In this document: in pieces, positions 1-6,606 of the stretch
Position numbering within the stretch: the stretch's first letter is position 1
Layout of the letters: each line of letters opens with the position of its first letter
Assembly: GCA_030037185.1 (NCBI GenBank)
Contig: JASHRR010000749.1
Location: forward strand, 1-7,326
Direction: 5' to 3'
Length of the DNA stretch: 7,326 nucleotides
DNA from: Xanthobacteraceae bacterium
GTDB taxonomy: Bacteria; Pseudomonadota; Alphaproteobacteria; Rhizobiales; Xanthobacteraceae
Position numbers and translations under genes: made by a program
The notes under the pieces: model-generated
Seen by the model: only the letters and a program-made list of their open reading frames with translations
Databases searched by the model: none
Told to the model about the DNA's origin: nothing

Positions 1-1
1 T

Positions 2-1534
2 GTCATGCTGCCACTTGTCGGTCGCGACTTCTTTCCACTGATCGATGGTGGTCAGATCCAGCTCCACCTGCGCACCCCGGCCGGAACGCGTATCGAAACC
101 ACGGAGCGCATTTTTCAGGTGGTCGAGGACAAAATTCGGGAAATCATTCCCGCAAGCGAACGTTCGCTGATCGTTGACAACATTGGGCTGCCGGCGCGCT
201 CCTACAATCTCGCGTTCGCCGACGGATCGACGATCGGGGTAAACGATGGCGTGATCCTCGTGTCGCTCAAGGACGGGCACGCGCCGACGAGCCACTACGT
301 ACGCCGGCTCCGCGAGGTACTGCCCGCCACATTCCCCGAAGACATCTTCTATTTTCAGCCGGCCGACATGGTGACCCAGATTCTCAATTTTGGCCTTCCC
401 GCCCAGATCGATGTGCGTACCGTTGGCTACGACCGCGCAACGAATCTGCGGGTAGCAAAGCAGTTACGTTCGCGCATCGCCGCGACCCCCGGGATTGCCG
501 ACGCCCACCTCCAGCAGGAGCTCGACGCCCCGGCGTTCTATGCCATGATCGATCGGGCGCGCGCCGCTCAACTCGGGCTTAACGCAAGCAGCATCGCCAA
601 CAACATCAACATCAGCCTGAGTTCATCGGAACAGGTTGCGCCGAATTTCTGGACCGATCCGGCGTCAGGAATTCCTTATTACTTCGCGGTTCAGACGCCA
701 GAACGCGAAGTGAGTTCGTTGGGCGATCTCGGCAACACTCCCGTATCGGCGACGATCTCCGGCGGCGATACACCGATACCAGGCTTGCTCGGCAACGTGG
801 CCACGTTCAAGCGCGGCAGCGTGCCGACCAACACCAATCAGTCGAACATCCAGCCGGTCTACGATGTTTTCGCGAGCATTCAGGGGCGCGATCTGGGCAG
901 CATCGCCGACGAAATCAGCAAAATCGTCGCCGATCTGCAAAAGCAGCTGTCTCCCGGCAATTCGATTCAGGTTCTCGGCCAAATCGAAAGCATGAACGAC
1001 TCCTTCAGGAATCTTGGCTTCGGGCTGATGTTTGCCATCGTCCTCGTCTATCTGCTGATGGTGGTGAATTACCAGAATTTCGGCGACCCGTTCGTTGTCA
1101 TCCTCGCGCTGCCGGCGAGCCTGTGCGGCATTGTGACGATGCTGTACCTGACCGGCACGACCCTCAACGTGCCCTCGCTGATGGGGGCGATTATGGCGGT
1201 CGGGGTAGCCTCGGCGAATTCCATCCTGCTGGTCACCTTCGCGCGCGAACAGCAACTCGCCGGCAAGTCGGCCTTCGAGGCGGCGATCGATGCGGGTCAC
1301 ACGCGAATCCGCCCGGTGCTGATGACGGCGGCTGCCATGGTGGTCGGCATGATCCCGATGGCGATCGGCGGCGCCGGCGAGGAGCAGAACGCCGCGCTCG
1401 CCCGCGCCGTCATTGGCGGCCTGCTGTTTGCGACGCCGACGACACTTCTGTTCGTGCCGTACCTTTTCGCCATGCTGCGGAAAGGAAACGACGGCAGGCC
1501 GGCGCTTGGTGTTTTCGATGAGGAAATCAAATGA
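2..1534 (+). CDS. RND efflux transporter permease, C-terminal half (5' end outside window)
   Basis: This is the second half of an inner-membrane, proton-driven RND multidrug-type pump (AcrB/HAE superfamily). The reading frame is open to the left edge, so the ATG at 5 is an internal Met, not a start: the opening residues FFPLIDGGQIQLHLRTPAGT are the conserved stretch that follows TM7 in roughly 1,050-residue RND proteins. Numbering from that Met, residues 10-330 are the second periplasmic porter/docking loop. Residues 336-356, 362-382, 388-413, 438-458 and 465-490 are hydrophobic and fit TM8 to TM12. The segment MAVGVASANSILLVTFARE matches the conserved TM10 region. The C-terminus is short and charged. 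The stop overlaps the adaptor's start (ATGA at 1531-1534), so the two are translationally coupled. Substrate cannot be told from this half, and the proton-relay acidic residues of TM4 lie outside the window. Confidence 0.95.
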   Translation, partial: VMLPLVGRDFFPLIDGGQIQLHLRTPAGTRIETTERIFQVVEDKIREIIPASERSLIVDNIGLPARSYNLAFADGSTIGVNDGVILVSLKDGHAPTSHYVRRLREVLPATFPEDIFYFQPADMVTQILNFGLPAQIDVRTVGYDRATNLRVAKQLRSRIAATPGIADAHLQQELDAPAFYAMIDRARAAQLGLNASSIANNINISLSSSEQVAPNFWTDPASGIPYYFAVQTPEREVSSLGDLGNTPVSATISGGDTPIPGLLGNVATFKRGSVPTNTNQSNIQPVYDVFASIQGRDLGSIADEISKIVADLQKQLSPGNSIQVLGQIESMNDSFRNLGFGLMFAIVLVYLLMVVNYQNFGDPFVVILALPASLCGIVTMLYLTGTTLNVPSLMGAIMAVGVASANSILLVTFAREQQLAGKSAFEAAIDAGHTRIRPVLMTAAAMVVGMIPMAIGGAGEEQNAALARAVIGGLLFATPTTLLFVPYLFAMLRKGNDGRPALGVFDEEIK

Positions 1535-2814
1535 ACTACCGTGAATCGTTTGACGCAGAGCACCTTCCCGCAAGGGACCGGGTCGCCGACGTGCTGCCAG
1601 AGGCATCGCCCGACGTTCGCACCGGCAAGCGGCCCTCCCGAGCCCTCCCAATGCTCGGCATCGCCGCCGGCGCACTCGTCATTGCGGTCGCGTTCGGTAC
1701 CTGGGGGCGCTATTCCCAGAGCCGCGAAGTCGCCGCGACTGCCCAGCAGCACCGTGATTTCGTTCCGAGCGTTCGCATCGCCACGGTGCGACCAAACACC
1801 AACAGCATTGTTGTCAGCCTGCCGGCAACGACCTCCGCGTTCTCGGTCGCCAACATCTATGCTCGCGCCAGCGGCTATATCGACAAGCGTGAGGTCGATA
1901 TCGGCGATCGCGTGAAAGAGGGCCAGCTGCTGGCGCAGATTACCGCCCCGGAGCTCGATCACCAGATCGCCCAGGCCACGGCCACTCTCGTCCAGCTCAA
2001 GGCAAATGTCGACCAGGCGCAGGCCAATCTGGAGCTTGCGCAGGTGACATGGGGGCGCGACAAGCCGCTGGTCGAGAAGGGTTGGGCGACAGCCCAGCAG
2101 GGCACGGTCGACGTCCAGACGCTCAAGGCGCGGGAGGCAGCGTTGGGCGTTGCACGAGCCAACGTGACCGCGCAGGAGGCGCAGCTCTCAGTGCTCAACC
2201 AGCAGAAGGCCTACCAACGCGTGGTCGCCCCCTTTGACGGCGTCGTCACCCAGCGCAATATCGACATCGGAAGTTTGGTGCAGGCCGATGCCGTCAACAG
2301 CACGTTCATGTTCACAGTTATGCAGAGCAAGGTCATCCGCACGCAGGTCTATGTGCCGCAGGATCAGGCATTCGGACTGCGTCCGGGCGTTGACGCCGTT
2401 GTCCGCGTGCCCGAGCTTCCGGGCGAGTCTTTTCCTGGCAAAGTGACCCGCTTTGCCGACGCGCTGCAGGCCGGAACGCGCACGCTGCTGACCGAAATCG
2501 ATATTCCGAATCCCGACGGCGTTCTCACCGCCGGGATGTATTGTACAGTCGAGATCCATATCCCGCGCAGGACGCCGAGTCTTCTGGTACCGGCTGAAGC
2601 GATCATCCTCGACGGCGGCGGTACGCAGGTCGCAGCTGTCGAAGACGGCACCGCCCATCTGCGAAAGGTGTCAGTGGCACGTGATTTCGGCAAGGAGGTG
2701 GAACTACGTGACGGCGTGCAACCGGGCGACCAGGTAATTCTGACCCCGCCGGTCGATCTTGTGGAAGGAAGCAGAGTTCAAGTTCGTTCGAACGCCTCCG
2801 GCCAGACGCGATGA
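1531..2814 (+). CDS. RND efflux periplasmic adaptor (membrane fusion protein)
   Basis: This 427-residue adaptor (HlyD/AcrA type) would bridge the inner-membrane pump and an outer-membrane channel. A short cytoplasmic N-terminus is followed by one hydrophobic segment at about residues 40-58 (MLGIAAGALVIAVAFGTWG). No lipobox cysteine is seen, so it is probably anchored by a transmembrane helix rather than by lipid. Residues 109-137 (ARASGYIDKREVDIGDRVKE region) are the first half of the lipoyl domain, and residues 229-250 (VVAPFDGVVTQRNIDIGSLV) the second half. The Ala/Gln-rich stretch at 142-228 between them is the helical hairpin. The beta-barrel follows at about 255-345 and the membrane-proximal domain at 350-418. 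Length is normal for the family. The start overlaps the permease stop, giving the order permease then adaptor, which is less common than the reverse. No outer-membrane factor gene follows. Confidence 0.95.
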   Translation: MNYRESFDAEHLPARDRVADVLPEASPDVRTGKRPSRALPMLGIAAGALVIAVAFGTWGRYSQSREVAATAQQHRDFVPSVRIATVRPNTNSIVVSLPATTSAFSVANIYARASGYIDKREVDIGDRVKEGQLLAQITAPELDHQIAQATATLVQLKANVDQAQANLELAQVTWGRDKPLVEKGWATAQQGTVDVQTLKAREAALGVARANVTAQEAQLSVLNQQKAYQRVVAPFDGVVTQRNIDIGSLVQADAVNSTFMFTVMQSKVIRTQVYVPQDQAFGLRPGVDAVVRVPELPGESFPGKVTRFADALQAGTRTLLTEIDIPNPDGVLTAGMYCTVEIHIPRRTPSLLVPAEAIILDGGGTQVAAVEDGTAHLRKVSVARDFGKEVELRDGVQPGDQVILTPPVDLVEGSRVQVRSNASGQTR

Positions 2815-2936
2815 CGGTGTGTTGCGTCTATTGCGTCCGCAATGATCCGTTGGCCGCTTTACCCGTGGCCAAGGATTTGGCCAAGCGAGGGGTGCTCGTA
2901 ATCCCGCGTCGGTCTGCGGTGGAGGTTGCCGGTTGA
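2811..2936 (+). CDS. Possible 41-residue ORF coupled to the adaptor gene
   Basis: An ATG at 2811 overlaps the adaptor stop as ATGA and opens 41 codons (MTVCCVYCVRND... to ...AVEVAG) before a TGA at 2934-2936. The start geometry is the same as at the permease/adaptor junction, and this is where an outer-membrane channel gene would often sit. The peptide has three Cys near its N-terminus but no signal peptide, no lipobox and no similarity that I recognise to TolC/OprM proteins. It may be a degenerate leftover of a third operon gene, a real small protein, or chance. I infer no function. Confidence 0.25.
   Translation: MTVCCVYCVRNDPLAALPVAKDLAKRGVLVIPRRSAVEVAG
2866..2883. other. Inverted repeat between convergent genes
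   Basis: A perfect 7-bp inverted repeat (TGGCCAA, loop GGAT, TTGGCCA) lies between the convergent adaptor and monooxygenase genes. A second small hairpin (GGCGC, loop CGAAA, GCGCC) follows at 2940-2954. Neither is followed by a T-run on either strand, so they are not canonical intrinsic terminators. They could stall or protect 3' ends. The first hairpin lies inside the possible 41-codon ORF. Confidence 0.25.
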
Positions 2937-2965
2937 GCCGGCGCCGAAAGCGCCTCTGGCACGGG

Positions 2966-4578
2966 TCAGTCGCGGGCAAAGATTTGGCGGATCACCTTTC
3001 GCAGTTCATCGGCCGGTGATCGGGGCACAGTGTCGGCTCGCCAGCCGACGAAATCATCGGGACGCACCAGCAGCGCCGCGTTAGGCGACAGCCCAGTGAG
3101 TTGTGCCCACCGTCCCTCCAGGTCTTGTATCGCTTCTTCGGGGCCGATGCGGTAAACGTCGAGCGGCAGATCTAGCGACTCTGAGACCGAGGTGGCGGCG
3201 CTGACCCACGGCGCCCCTCTTGCACCAGTGAATAGCCGCAGCCCGCCACCATGCAGATCCAGCGTGGACACACGCTCGCCGTTGTGTTGCACCCATGCGT
3301 GCGGCAGCCTTGTTCCCGGTTCTCCGTGTAGTTGCTGGCCATTCACGAGCTGGACCTGGTCGGCATCGATAGGGGCCGGCTCGTTGGTCACTACCGCGCG
3401 TGAGCGATATTTGTACCCCGCGATCATATAGAAGAAAGGCCGCTCTTCCCCCGCGGGCAGCGTCGGCCGATCGTCCGCCAACTCAAGCAACGAGGCGCCC
3501 GGCCCGGTCAGCGACTGCCGGGCGGCGAAGAGGCCGACCGGGCGACGTTCGGCTTGGTAGGAATCGAGAAGCTCGGGGCCCGCGGCGCCGTTCAGCACGG
3601 CAGCGAGTTTCCACGCCAGGTTGTGCGCGCTGTGGATGGCGGTGTTGGCTCCCCCACCCTTGAACGGGGGCATGGTGTGCGCTGAGTCACCAACGAGAAA
3701 CACCCGCCCGCAACTGAACTGGTCGGCCACCTGCTCATAGGGTTGCCACGGCGCGATATCGACGATCTCGATGTCGATGGGCGTGCCGACAGCCTCGAGA
3801 ATCAACTCGCGACACCACGCTGGGGTGAACCGGTCGACGGTTTCCCCCCGGCCCGGGAAGTAGGTGTGTGCGAAGACCGCGAGGTCGTCCTGGGCCGCGA
3901 GGAGCATCCCGGTCACGCGGGCATTGTTGATCAGCACGCCGTCTCCGTCGCCCAGCCCGGGAACGAATTGCCGCCACGGCGCCCGGAAGTAGATGAACAC
4001 CACGAAGATCGGCAGTTGGCCAAAGCCCGACGTGGCAATGCCAAGCTCGCGACGAATGTGGCTGTGGGTGCCGTCGGCGGCGATGAGATAATTGGCATGC
4101 ACGACCTGCGACATCCCGCTGTCGAAGTTTTTGATCGTCGCCACCACCCCGGCATCGTCCTGATGCAGCGACACGAGCTCCACCCCATAGCGCACGTCGC
4201 AACCTAGCCGCCGCGATTCGGCGAGCAGGATCGGTTCCAGTTTGCTTTGCGGGCAATACTTTCCGAACGGCTCGGGGCTCATGCCTCGGCGCTGGGAAAA
4301 AAGTCGGCACCCCAAACCGGCGTGACTTCGGCGTCGCTCAGCGTGCGCTTGCTGACTACGTTGCTGATGTGGCCGGCGGACGCGTTGACCGCCGGCCCGA
4401 GTCCCACACCCCGCAAGATCTCAAGGCTGCGGAAGGTCAGGTTGCGCGCCTTCGGATAGACAAAGATCTCACGTCGCCTGTCGATCAGTAGCGACTGAAT
4501 GCCATGGTGCGCCAGCAGGGTAGCGGCGGAAAGCCCACCTGCTCCGGCGCCGACGACCAAGACCGGGCGCTTAGTCAC
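2966..4578 (-). pseudogene. FAD-dependent monooxygenase (PheA/TfdB-type aromatic hydroxylase), reading frame split near 4283
   Basis: Group A flavin monooxygenase related to phenol, chlorophenol and polyketide hydroxylases, which use NAD(P)H and O2 to hydroxylate aromatic substrates. It starts with GTG at 4578, which overlaps the upstream stop (GTGA) behind a good ribosome site (GGAGG at 4585-4589, 6 nt away). The first frame codes for 99 residues with the FAD dinucleotide motif VVGAGAGGLSA (G10, G12, G15) and D33 after beta-2, then stops at TGA 4279-4281. The remaining 438 codons continue one frame away from MSPEPFGKYCPQ. They contain the DG motif (AADGTHSHIRREL), the FAD-ribityl GD motif (FLVGDSAHTMPPFKGGGA), and a C-terminal thioredoxin-like domain ending near ALLVRPDDFVGWRAD. 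Adding one base near 4285 would give one protein of about 537 residues, a normal family length, with no other damage visible. The ATG of the second part overlaps the first stop as ATGA, so two-piece translation is also possible. A sequencing error cannot be excluded. The substrate is unknown. Confidence 0.85.
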
Positions 4579-5216
4579 CGCTCACCTCCCAAAAATGCGA
4601 GCGATCGGGGAGTCTTTTTCGCGTGGGTCGCCATGTGATGATCGCGCAAGTCCGCAGCGGGAAGAATCGTAAGTTCCGGCCACCGTGCTTTCCAGCCGGC
4701 AGCCTTTGCATCGTAAAGATGCCCCGAGAAATTAGGGCAGAGGTTGGGCCGGACAGTCAGCGTCGAAAGGTCGTCAAGACCATGCGGTGCATAGACATCA
4801 TAGTTTCTGTGTGCTGGCCGGATTCCGATTTGCGCCGCTACCGCTAGGAAACGGTCAATGCCTTCTGTGGCGCATTGCAAAGGTGGATAAGCGACACCGA
4901 ACTTGTTGGGATACCAGAGATGGACACGCGCCTGATTGCGTACCTCGACCGAAACACTAAGATCGGAAACAGCTGCTGCCACGCGTCGGATATTAGCGTC
5001 CTCGGCGTCCCAGGATGTATCTGCGTCAAAATAGAAGATGTCGTAGTCCTTAATGCCGTAATCGGGTGTACGTGCGGTGAGGGCGTTCCACACCGTCTGA
5101 AATACTGATCCAGAGACGAGCCAAGCGTCAGCGAGGCCGAGCTCAGGCAGACGCTCCAGCATGATTCGATTGGCCCGGTTCTGCAGAACCGTCTCGATCA
5201 AACGGTCCTCATCCAT
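4575..5216 (-). CDS. Nucleotidyltransferase-like protein (DUF925 / NTP_transf_6)
   Basis: A 213-residue protein of the COG3575/PF06042 family, predicted nucleotidyltransferase fold with no well-established substrate. In the sequence, VSGSVFQTVWN (G36-S37) followed by YGIKDYDIFYFD (D57, D59) is the family's G-S ... D-x-D arrangement expected to bind NTP and metal. The later conserved stretch EVRNQARVHLWYPNKFG (from residue 91) and the segment DVYAPHGLDDL (from 140) also fit. The length is usual for the family. The reading frame stays open upstream to a TTG at 5381, but I chose the ATG at 5216 because AAGGA (5224-5228) sits 7 nt before it and the family normally starts close to the LIETVLQNRANRIML segment. 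Its stop overlaps the GTG of the monooxygenase, so the two are cotranscribed. I know of no established link between these two families. Confidence 0.88.
   Translation of the reverse strand: MDEDRLIETVLQNRANRIMLERLPELGLADAWLVSGSVFQTVWNALTARTPDYGIKDYDIFYFDADTSWDAEDANIRRVAAAVSDLSVSVEVRNQARVHLWYPNKFGVAYPPLQCATEGIDRFLAVAAQIGIRPAHRNYDVYAPHGLDDLSTLTVRPNLCPNFSGHLYDAKAAGWKARWPELTILPAADLRDHHMATHAKKTPRSLAFLGGER
4585..4589 (-). promoter_or_regulatory. Ribosome binding site for the GTG start of the monooxygenase
   Basis: GGAGG on the minus strand, 6 nt before the GTG at 4578-4576, lies inside the end of the nucleotidyltransferase gene. It supports the GTG as the true start and independent loading in addition to stop/start coupling. 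Confidence 0.7.
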
Positions 5217-5223
5217 GAGCCGT

Positions 5224-5228
5224 TCCTT
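5224..5228 (-). promoter_or_regulatory. Ribosome binding site that sets the nucleotidyltransferase start
   Basis: AAGGA on the minus strand lies 7 nt upstream of the ATG at 5216-5214. It favours this start over the TTG at 5381, which would add 55 residues of unconserved, Arg/Gly-rich sequence. Confidence 0.65.
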
Positions 5229-5407
5229 ACCTCGCGCGAACGGGCTTGAAGCGTTCGAATCGCGCCAACCATGTGGGCGGGAACCGACCGCATGCCCAGG
5301 GGGCACGCGGTCGCCGATCTGGCAGACCTGAAGGCCGAGCCGCTTTCCTGCCCCGGGCAAAGTCGCCGCTTCGAGACGCAAAGCGCATTCACATTTGCTT
5401 TATCTGC

Positions 5408-5437
5408 ACTATCCACAGTAGCAGGGGGGATTGACAA
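5408..5437 (-). promoter_or_regulatory. Candidate sigma-70 promoter for the nucleotidyltransferase-monooxygenase unit
   Basis: On the minus strand TTGTCA (5437-5432) and GATAGT (5413-5408) are separated by 18 bp, matching the -35 and -10 consensus at 5/6 and 4/6 positions. It lies in the non-coding stretch between the integrase relic and the nucleotidyltransferase and implies a leader of roughly 185 nt. A 7-bp inverted repeat (GCAGGGG at 5421-5427, CCCCTGC at 5446-5452) flanks the -35 box and could be an operator. This is motif inspection only. Confidence 0.35.
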
Positions 5438-5503
5438 ATGGTTTGCCCCTGCGAATCCCGTTAAGGGCTTGACAGGACTAAGATTTTTGCCGCAGCGCAA
5501 CGA

Positions 5504-5917
5504 CATACGCTCGACCTGCGCCGCCAGTGCAGCAAATGCTGCTTTCTTCTCCTGATGCCGGCATGGCGATCCTATACGCCGCGAACGCCGCCAATCGTAC
5601 GGGCAAGACACCGCTCGGCAATGCCGGAGTTCGCCCAGTTCGGCTCATAAGGGACCGCGCCGTGCAGCACAGCTCGTGAGGGCACCAATTGGTGACGCCG
5701 CTGAGCTGGTCGAGGCGCTCCTGATGCTCGGCGAAAATTGTTGGCCGGGCGGGCCCGGTACGGGTGAAGATGGGCGGGCCGTGCCGGGGAATAATGCATG
5801 GGCCTTGGCCGATCGCTCGGTGTGGGCCGTGCTTCTCTTCGAGATCGTCCAGCAGGCGGACGATATCGCTGCGCTTGATTAAATGGATCGGCCGGTTGCC
5901 GAACGCGGATAGATCAG
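5504..5917 (-). pseudogene. Decayed tyrosine-type site-specific integrase (internal deletion, frameshifts, amber codon)
   Basis: Reading the minus strand across frames recovers a phage/island integrase. From 5917, LIYPR and then, one base off, FGNRPIHLIKRSDIVRLLDD and LEEKHGP (to about 5823) match the end of the core-binding domain. Next comes PRHGPPIFTRTG followed by FAEHQERLDQLSGVTNW and PHELCCTARSLMSR, the catalytic-domain region that in this family I expect to read like HDLRRTARSLMSRAG. After another one-base shift near 5632, NSGIAERCLARTIGGVRGV follows, then TAG at 5574-5572, then DRHA. After a further shift near 5558, HQEKKAAFAALAAQVERM ends near 5504. The two halves are joined with too few residues between them, so a large part of the catalytic domain, including the first catalytic Arg box, is deleted. 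HxxR has become HELC, the expected LGH has become LAR, and the catalytic Tyr codon is amber. The gene is dead as a recombinase. Its original 5' end is not visible. Confidence 0.82.
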
Positions 5918-5967
5918 AGACGCGACGATGCGGCCGGGCCCGGTGTGAGCCTCGCCGCCTGCCCGGA

Positions 5968-6004
5968 GGTGCCCGCCGTGGCGCGCGGCGGGCACCATCT
6001 TTTC
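5968..6004 (+). terminator. Strong intrinsic (Rho-independent) terminator, plus strand
   Basis: An 11-bp perfect stem (GGTGCCCGCCG at 5968-5978 pairing with CGGCGGGCACC at 5986-5996) with a 7-nt loop is followed by ATCTTTT at 5997-6003. The T-tract is on the plus-strand side only, so it ends rightward transcription. No convincing plus-strand gene lies upstream: 5504-5917 is the antisense of the integrase relic. It may be the surviving end of a lost gene, the end of an unannotated transcript, or an insulator ahead of the DUF3617 gene. Confidence 0.75.
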
Positions 6005-6111
6005 GCCGCTATAAAATCGACGCAGCCCCGGTGATGGCGCCGCGCTGGCTTTCGCACGCCGGGCGCAGTAAGGTTGCGACGTTGACGAAAAAACCCCGGG
6101 TGGTCATTTTC

Positions 6112-6597
6112 ATGTCGTACTGCAGTCGCCCGCAACCAGCGCGATTTCGCGCTGCCGGTCAGTTCGGCGCGGCAGGCCTGACGGCTTGGCTTGCGTTCTG
6201 TTGCCTGATGCCGCGCCCGGCGGCAGCCGACGGCATTGCGCCCGGCGAGTGGAAACTCACCGAGACCATTGTTATGAACGGCAATAAGACGCCTGCCCAG
6301 ACCCGCACACGCTGCTTGTCACCCGAACAGGCCGGGGACACGGCGGCAACCTTCTCGCCGGAATACCGTACCGTGAATTCCGGTTGCGAGCGGGTGGAAT
6401 TCAACTCAAGCGCCACCGCATTGCGGTGGCGCATGCGGTGCACGGGCCAATTGGACATGGACGTGGCCGGCGATTTCACTTTCGACACGCCCAAGCACTA
6501 TACCGCTACGATCGTGTCGAAGGGCGCTATGGCGGGCAGGGAAGTCGTTAATACGACCGTTTCCATTGAGGGCGAGCATATTGGCGAATGCCGCTAG
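6112..6597 (+). CDS. Secreted DUF3617 domain protein
   Basis: A 161-residue exported protein of the DUF3617 family, periplasmic and of unknown function. The N-terminus has a basic stretch, a hydrophobic core (FGAAGLTAWLAFCCLM) and a likely signal peptidase I site after PAAA, before D40. The mature part begins GIAPGEWKLTETIVMNG, the PGxW opening typical of the family. Four cysteines at 68 (TRCLSPEQ), 92 (SGCERVEF), 110 (RWRMRCTGQ) and 160 (IGECR) match the family's usual spacing and probably form two disulfides. A longer open frame runs from 5764, but it crosses the terminator at 5968-6004, so the ATG at 6112, placed just before the signal peptide, is preferred. Its ribosome site is weak (GGGTGG about 8 nt upstream). 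A GTG at 6100 is an alternative start. The gene ends 9 bp from the convergent msrB. Confidence 0.85.
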   Translation: MSYCSRPQPARFRAAGQFGAAGLTAWLAFCCLMPRPAAADGIAPGEWKLTETIVMNGNKTPAQTRTRCLSPEQAGDTAATFSPEYRTVNSGCERVEFNSSATALRWRMRCTGQLDMDVAGDFTFDTPKHYTATIVSKGAMAGREVVNTTVSIEGEHIGECR

Positions 6598-6606
6598 CGC
6601 ATCCGT

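Larger units (their letters stand above)
5217..5503. other. Leader region without a supportable gene
   Basis: These 287 bases separate the integrase relic from the nucleotidyltransferase start. Frames are open on both strands but none shows a recognisable domain, a good ribosome site with a plausible start, or family-like composition. The minus-strand frame that carries the integrase tail runs on through here without recognisable integrase sequence. The region holds the candidate minus-strand promoter at 5408-5437. If the mobile element's end or attachment site survives, it could lie here, but I cannot identify one. Confidence 0.5.

Noticed and set aside
665..1675. Long open frame on the minus strand (336 codons) opposite the permease
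   Set aside because: It is Arg/His/Gln-rich with no domain pattern and lies antisense to a clearly conserved RND permease; typical shadow in high-GC DNA.
4297..4302. Run of six T (coding strand) as a programmed frameshift site in the monooxygenase
   Set aside because: In the reading frame it is C-TTT-TTT followed by C, not a good slippery heptamer. Shifting here would replace PSAEG, which fits the family better, with SQRRG. No stimulatory structure was evident.
5246..5275. tRNA T-arm-like GTTCGAATC as a tRNA or attachment-site remnant
   Set aside because: The flanking bases form only a 3-bp stem and no anticodon arm or acceptor stem can be drawn.
5431..5474. Two TTGACA boxes on the plus strand as promoters
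   Set aside because: No acceptable -10 hexamer lies 16-18 bp downstream of either box.
5198..5611. 137-codon minus-strand frame as an intact small gene
   Set aside because: Its first third is the integrase tail (HQEKKAAFAALAAQVERM) entered through a frameshift; the rest has no recognisable content and overlaps the nucleotidyltransferase start.
5676..5882. Plus-strand 68-codon ORF starting at a GTG
   Set aside because: It is the antisense of the integrase relic, lacks a good ribosome site, and has no recognisable motif.
6010..6017. TATAAAAT as the -10 box of a DUF3617 promoter
   Set aside because: The matching -35 position falls inside the GC-rich terminator stem and shows no -35-like hexamer, so only an AT-rich -10-like box is present.
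5764..6111. Extended N-terminus for the DUF3617 protein
   Set aside because: It would run through the terminator hairpin and place about 116 basic residues ahead of a clear signal peptide, so the ATG at 6112 fits better.
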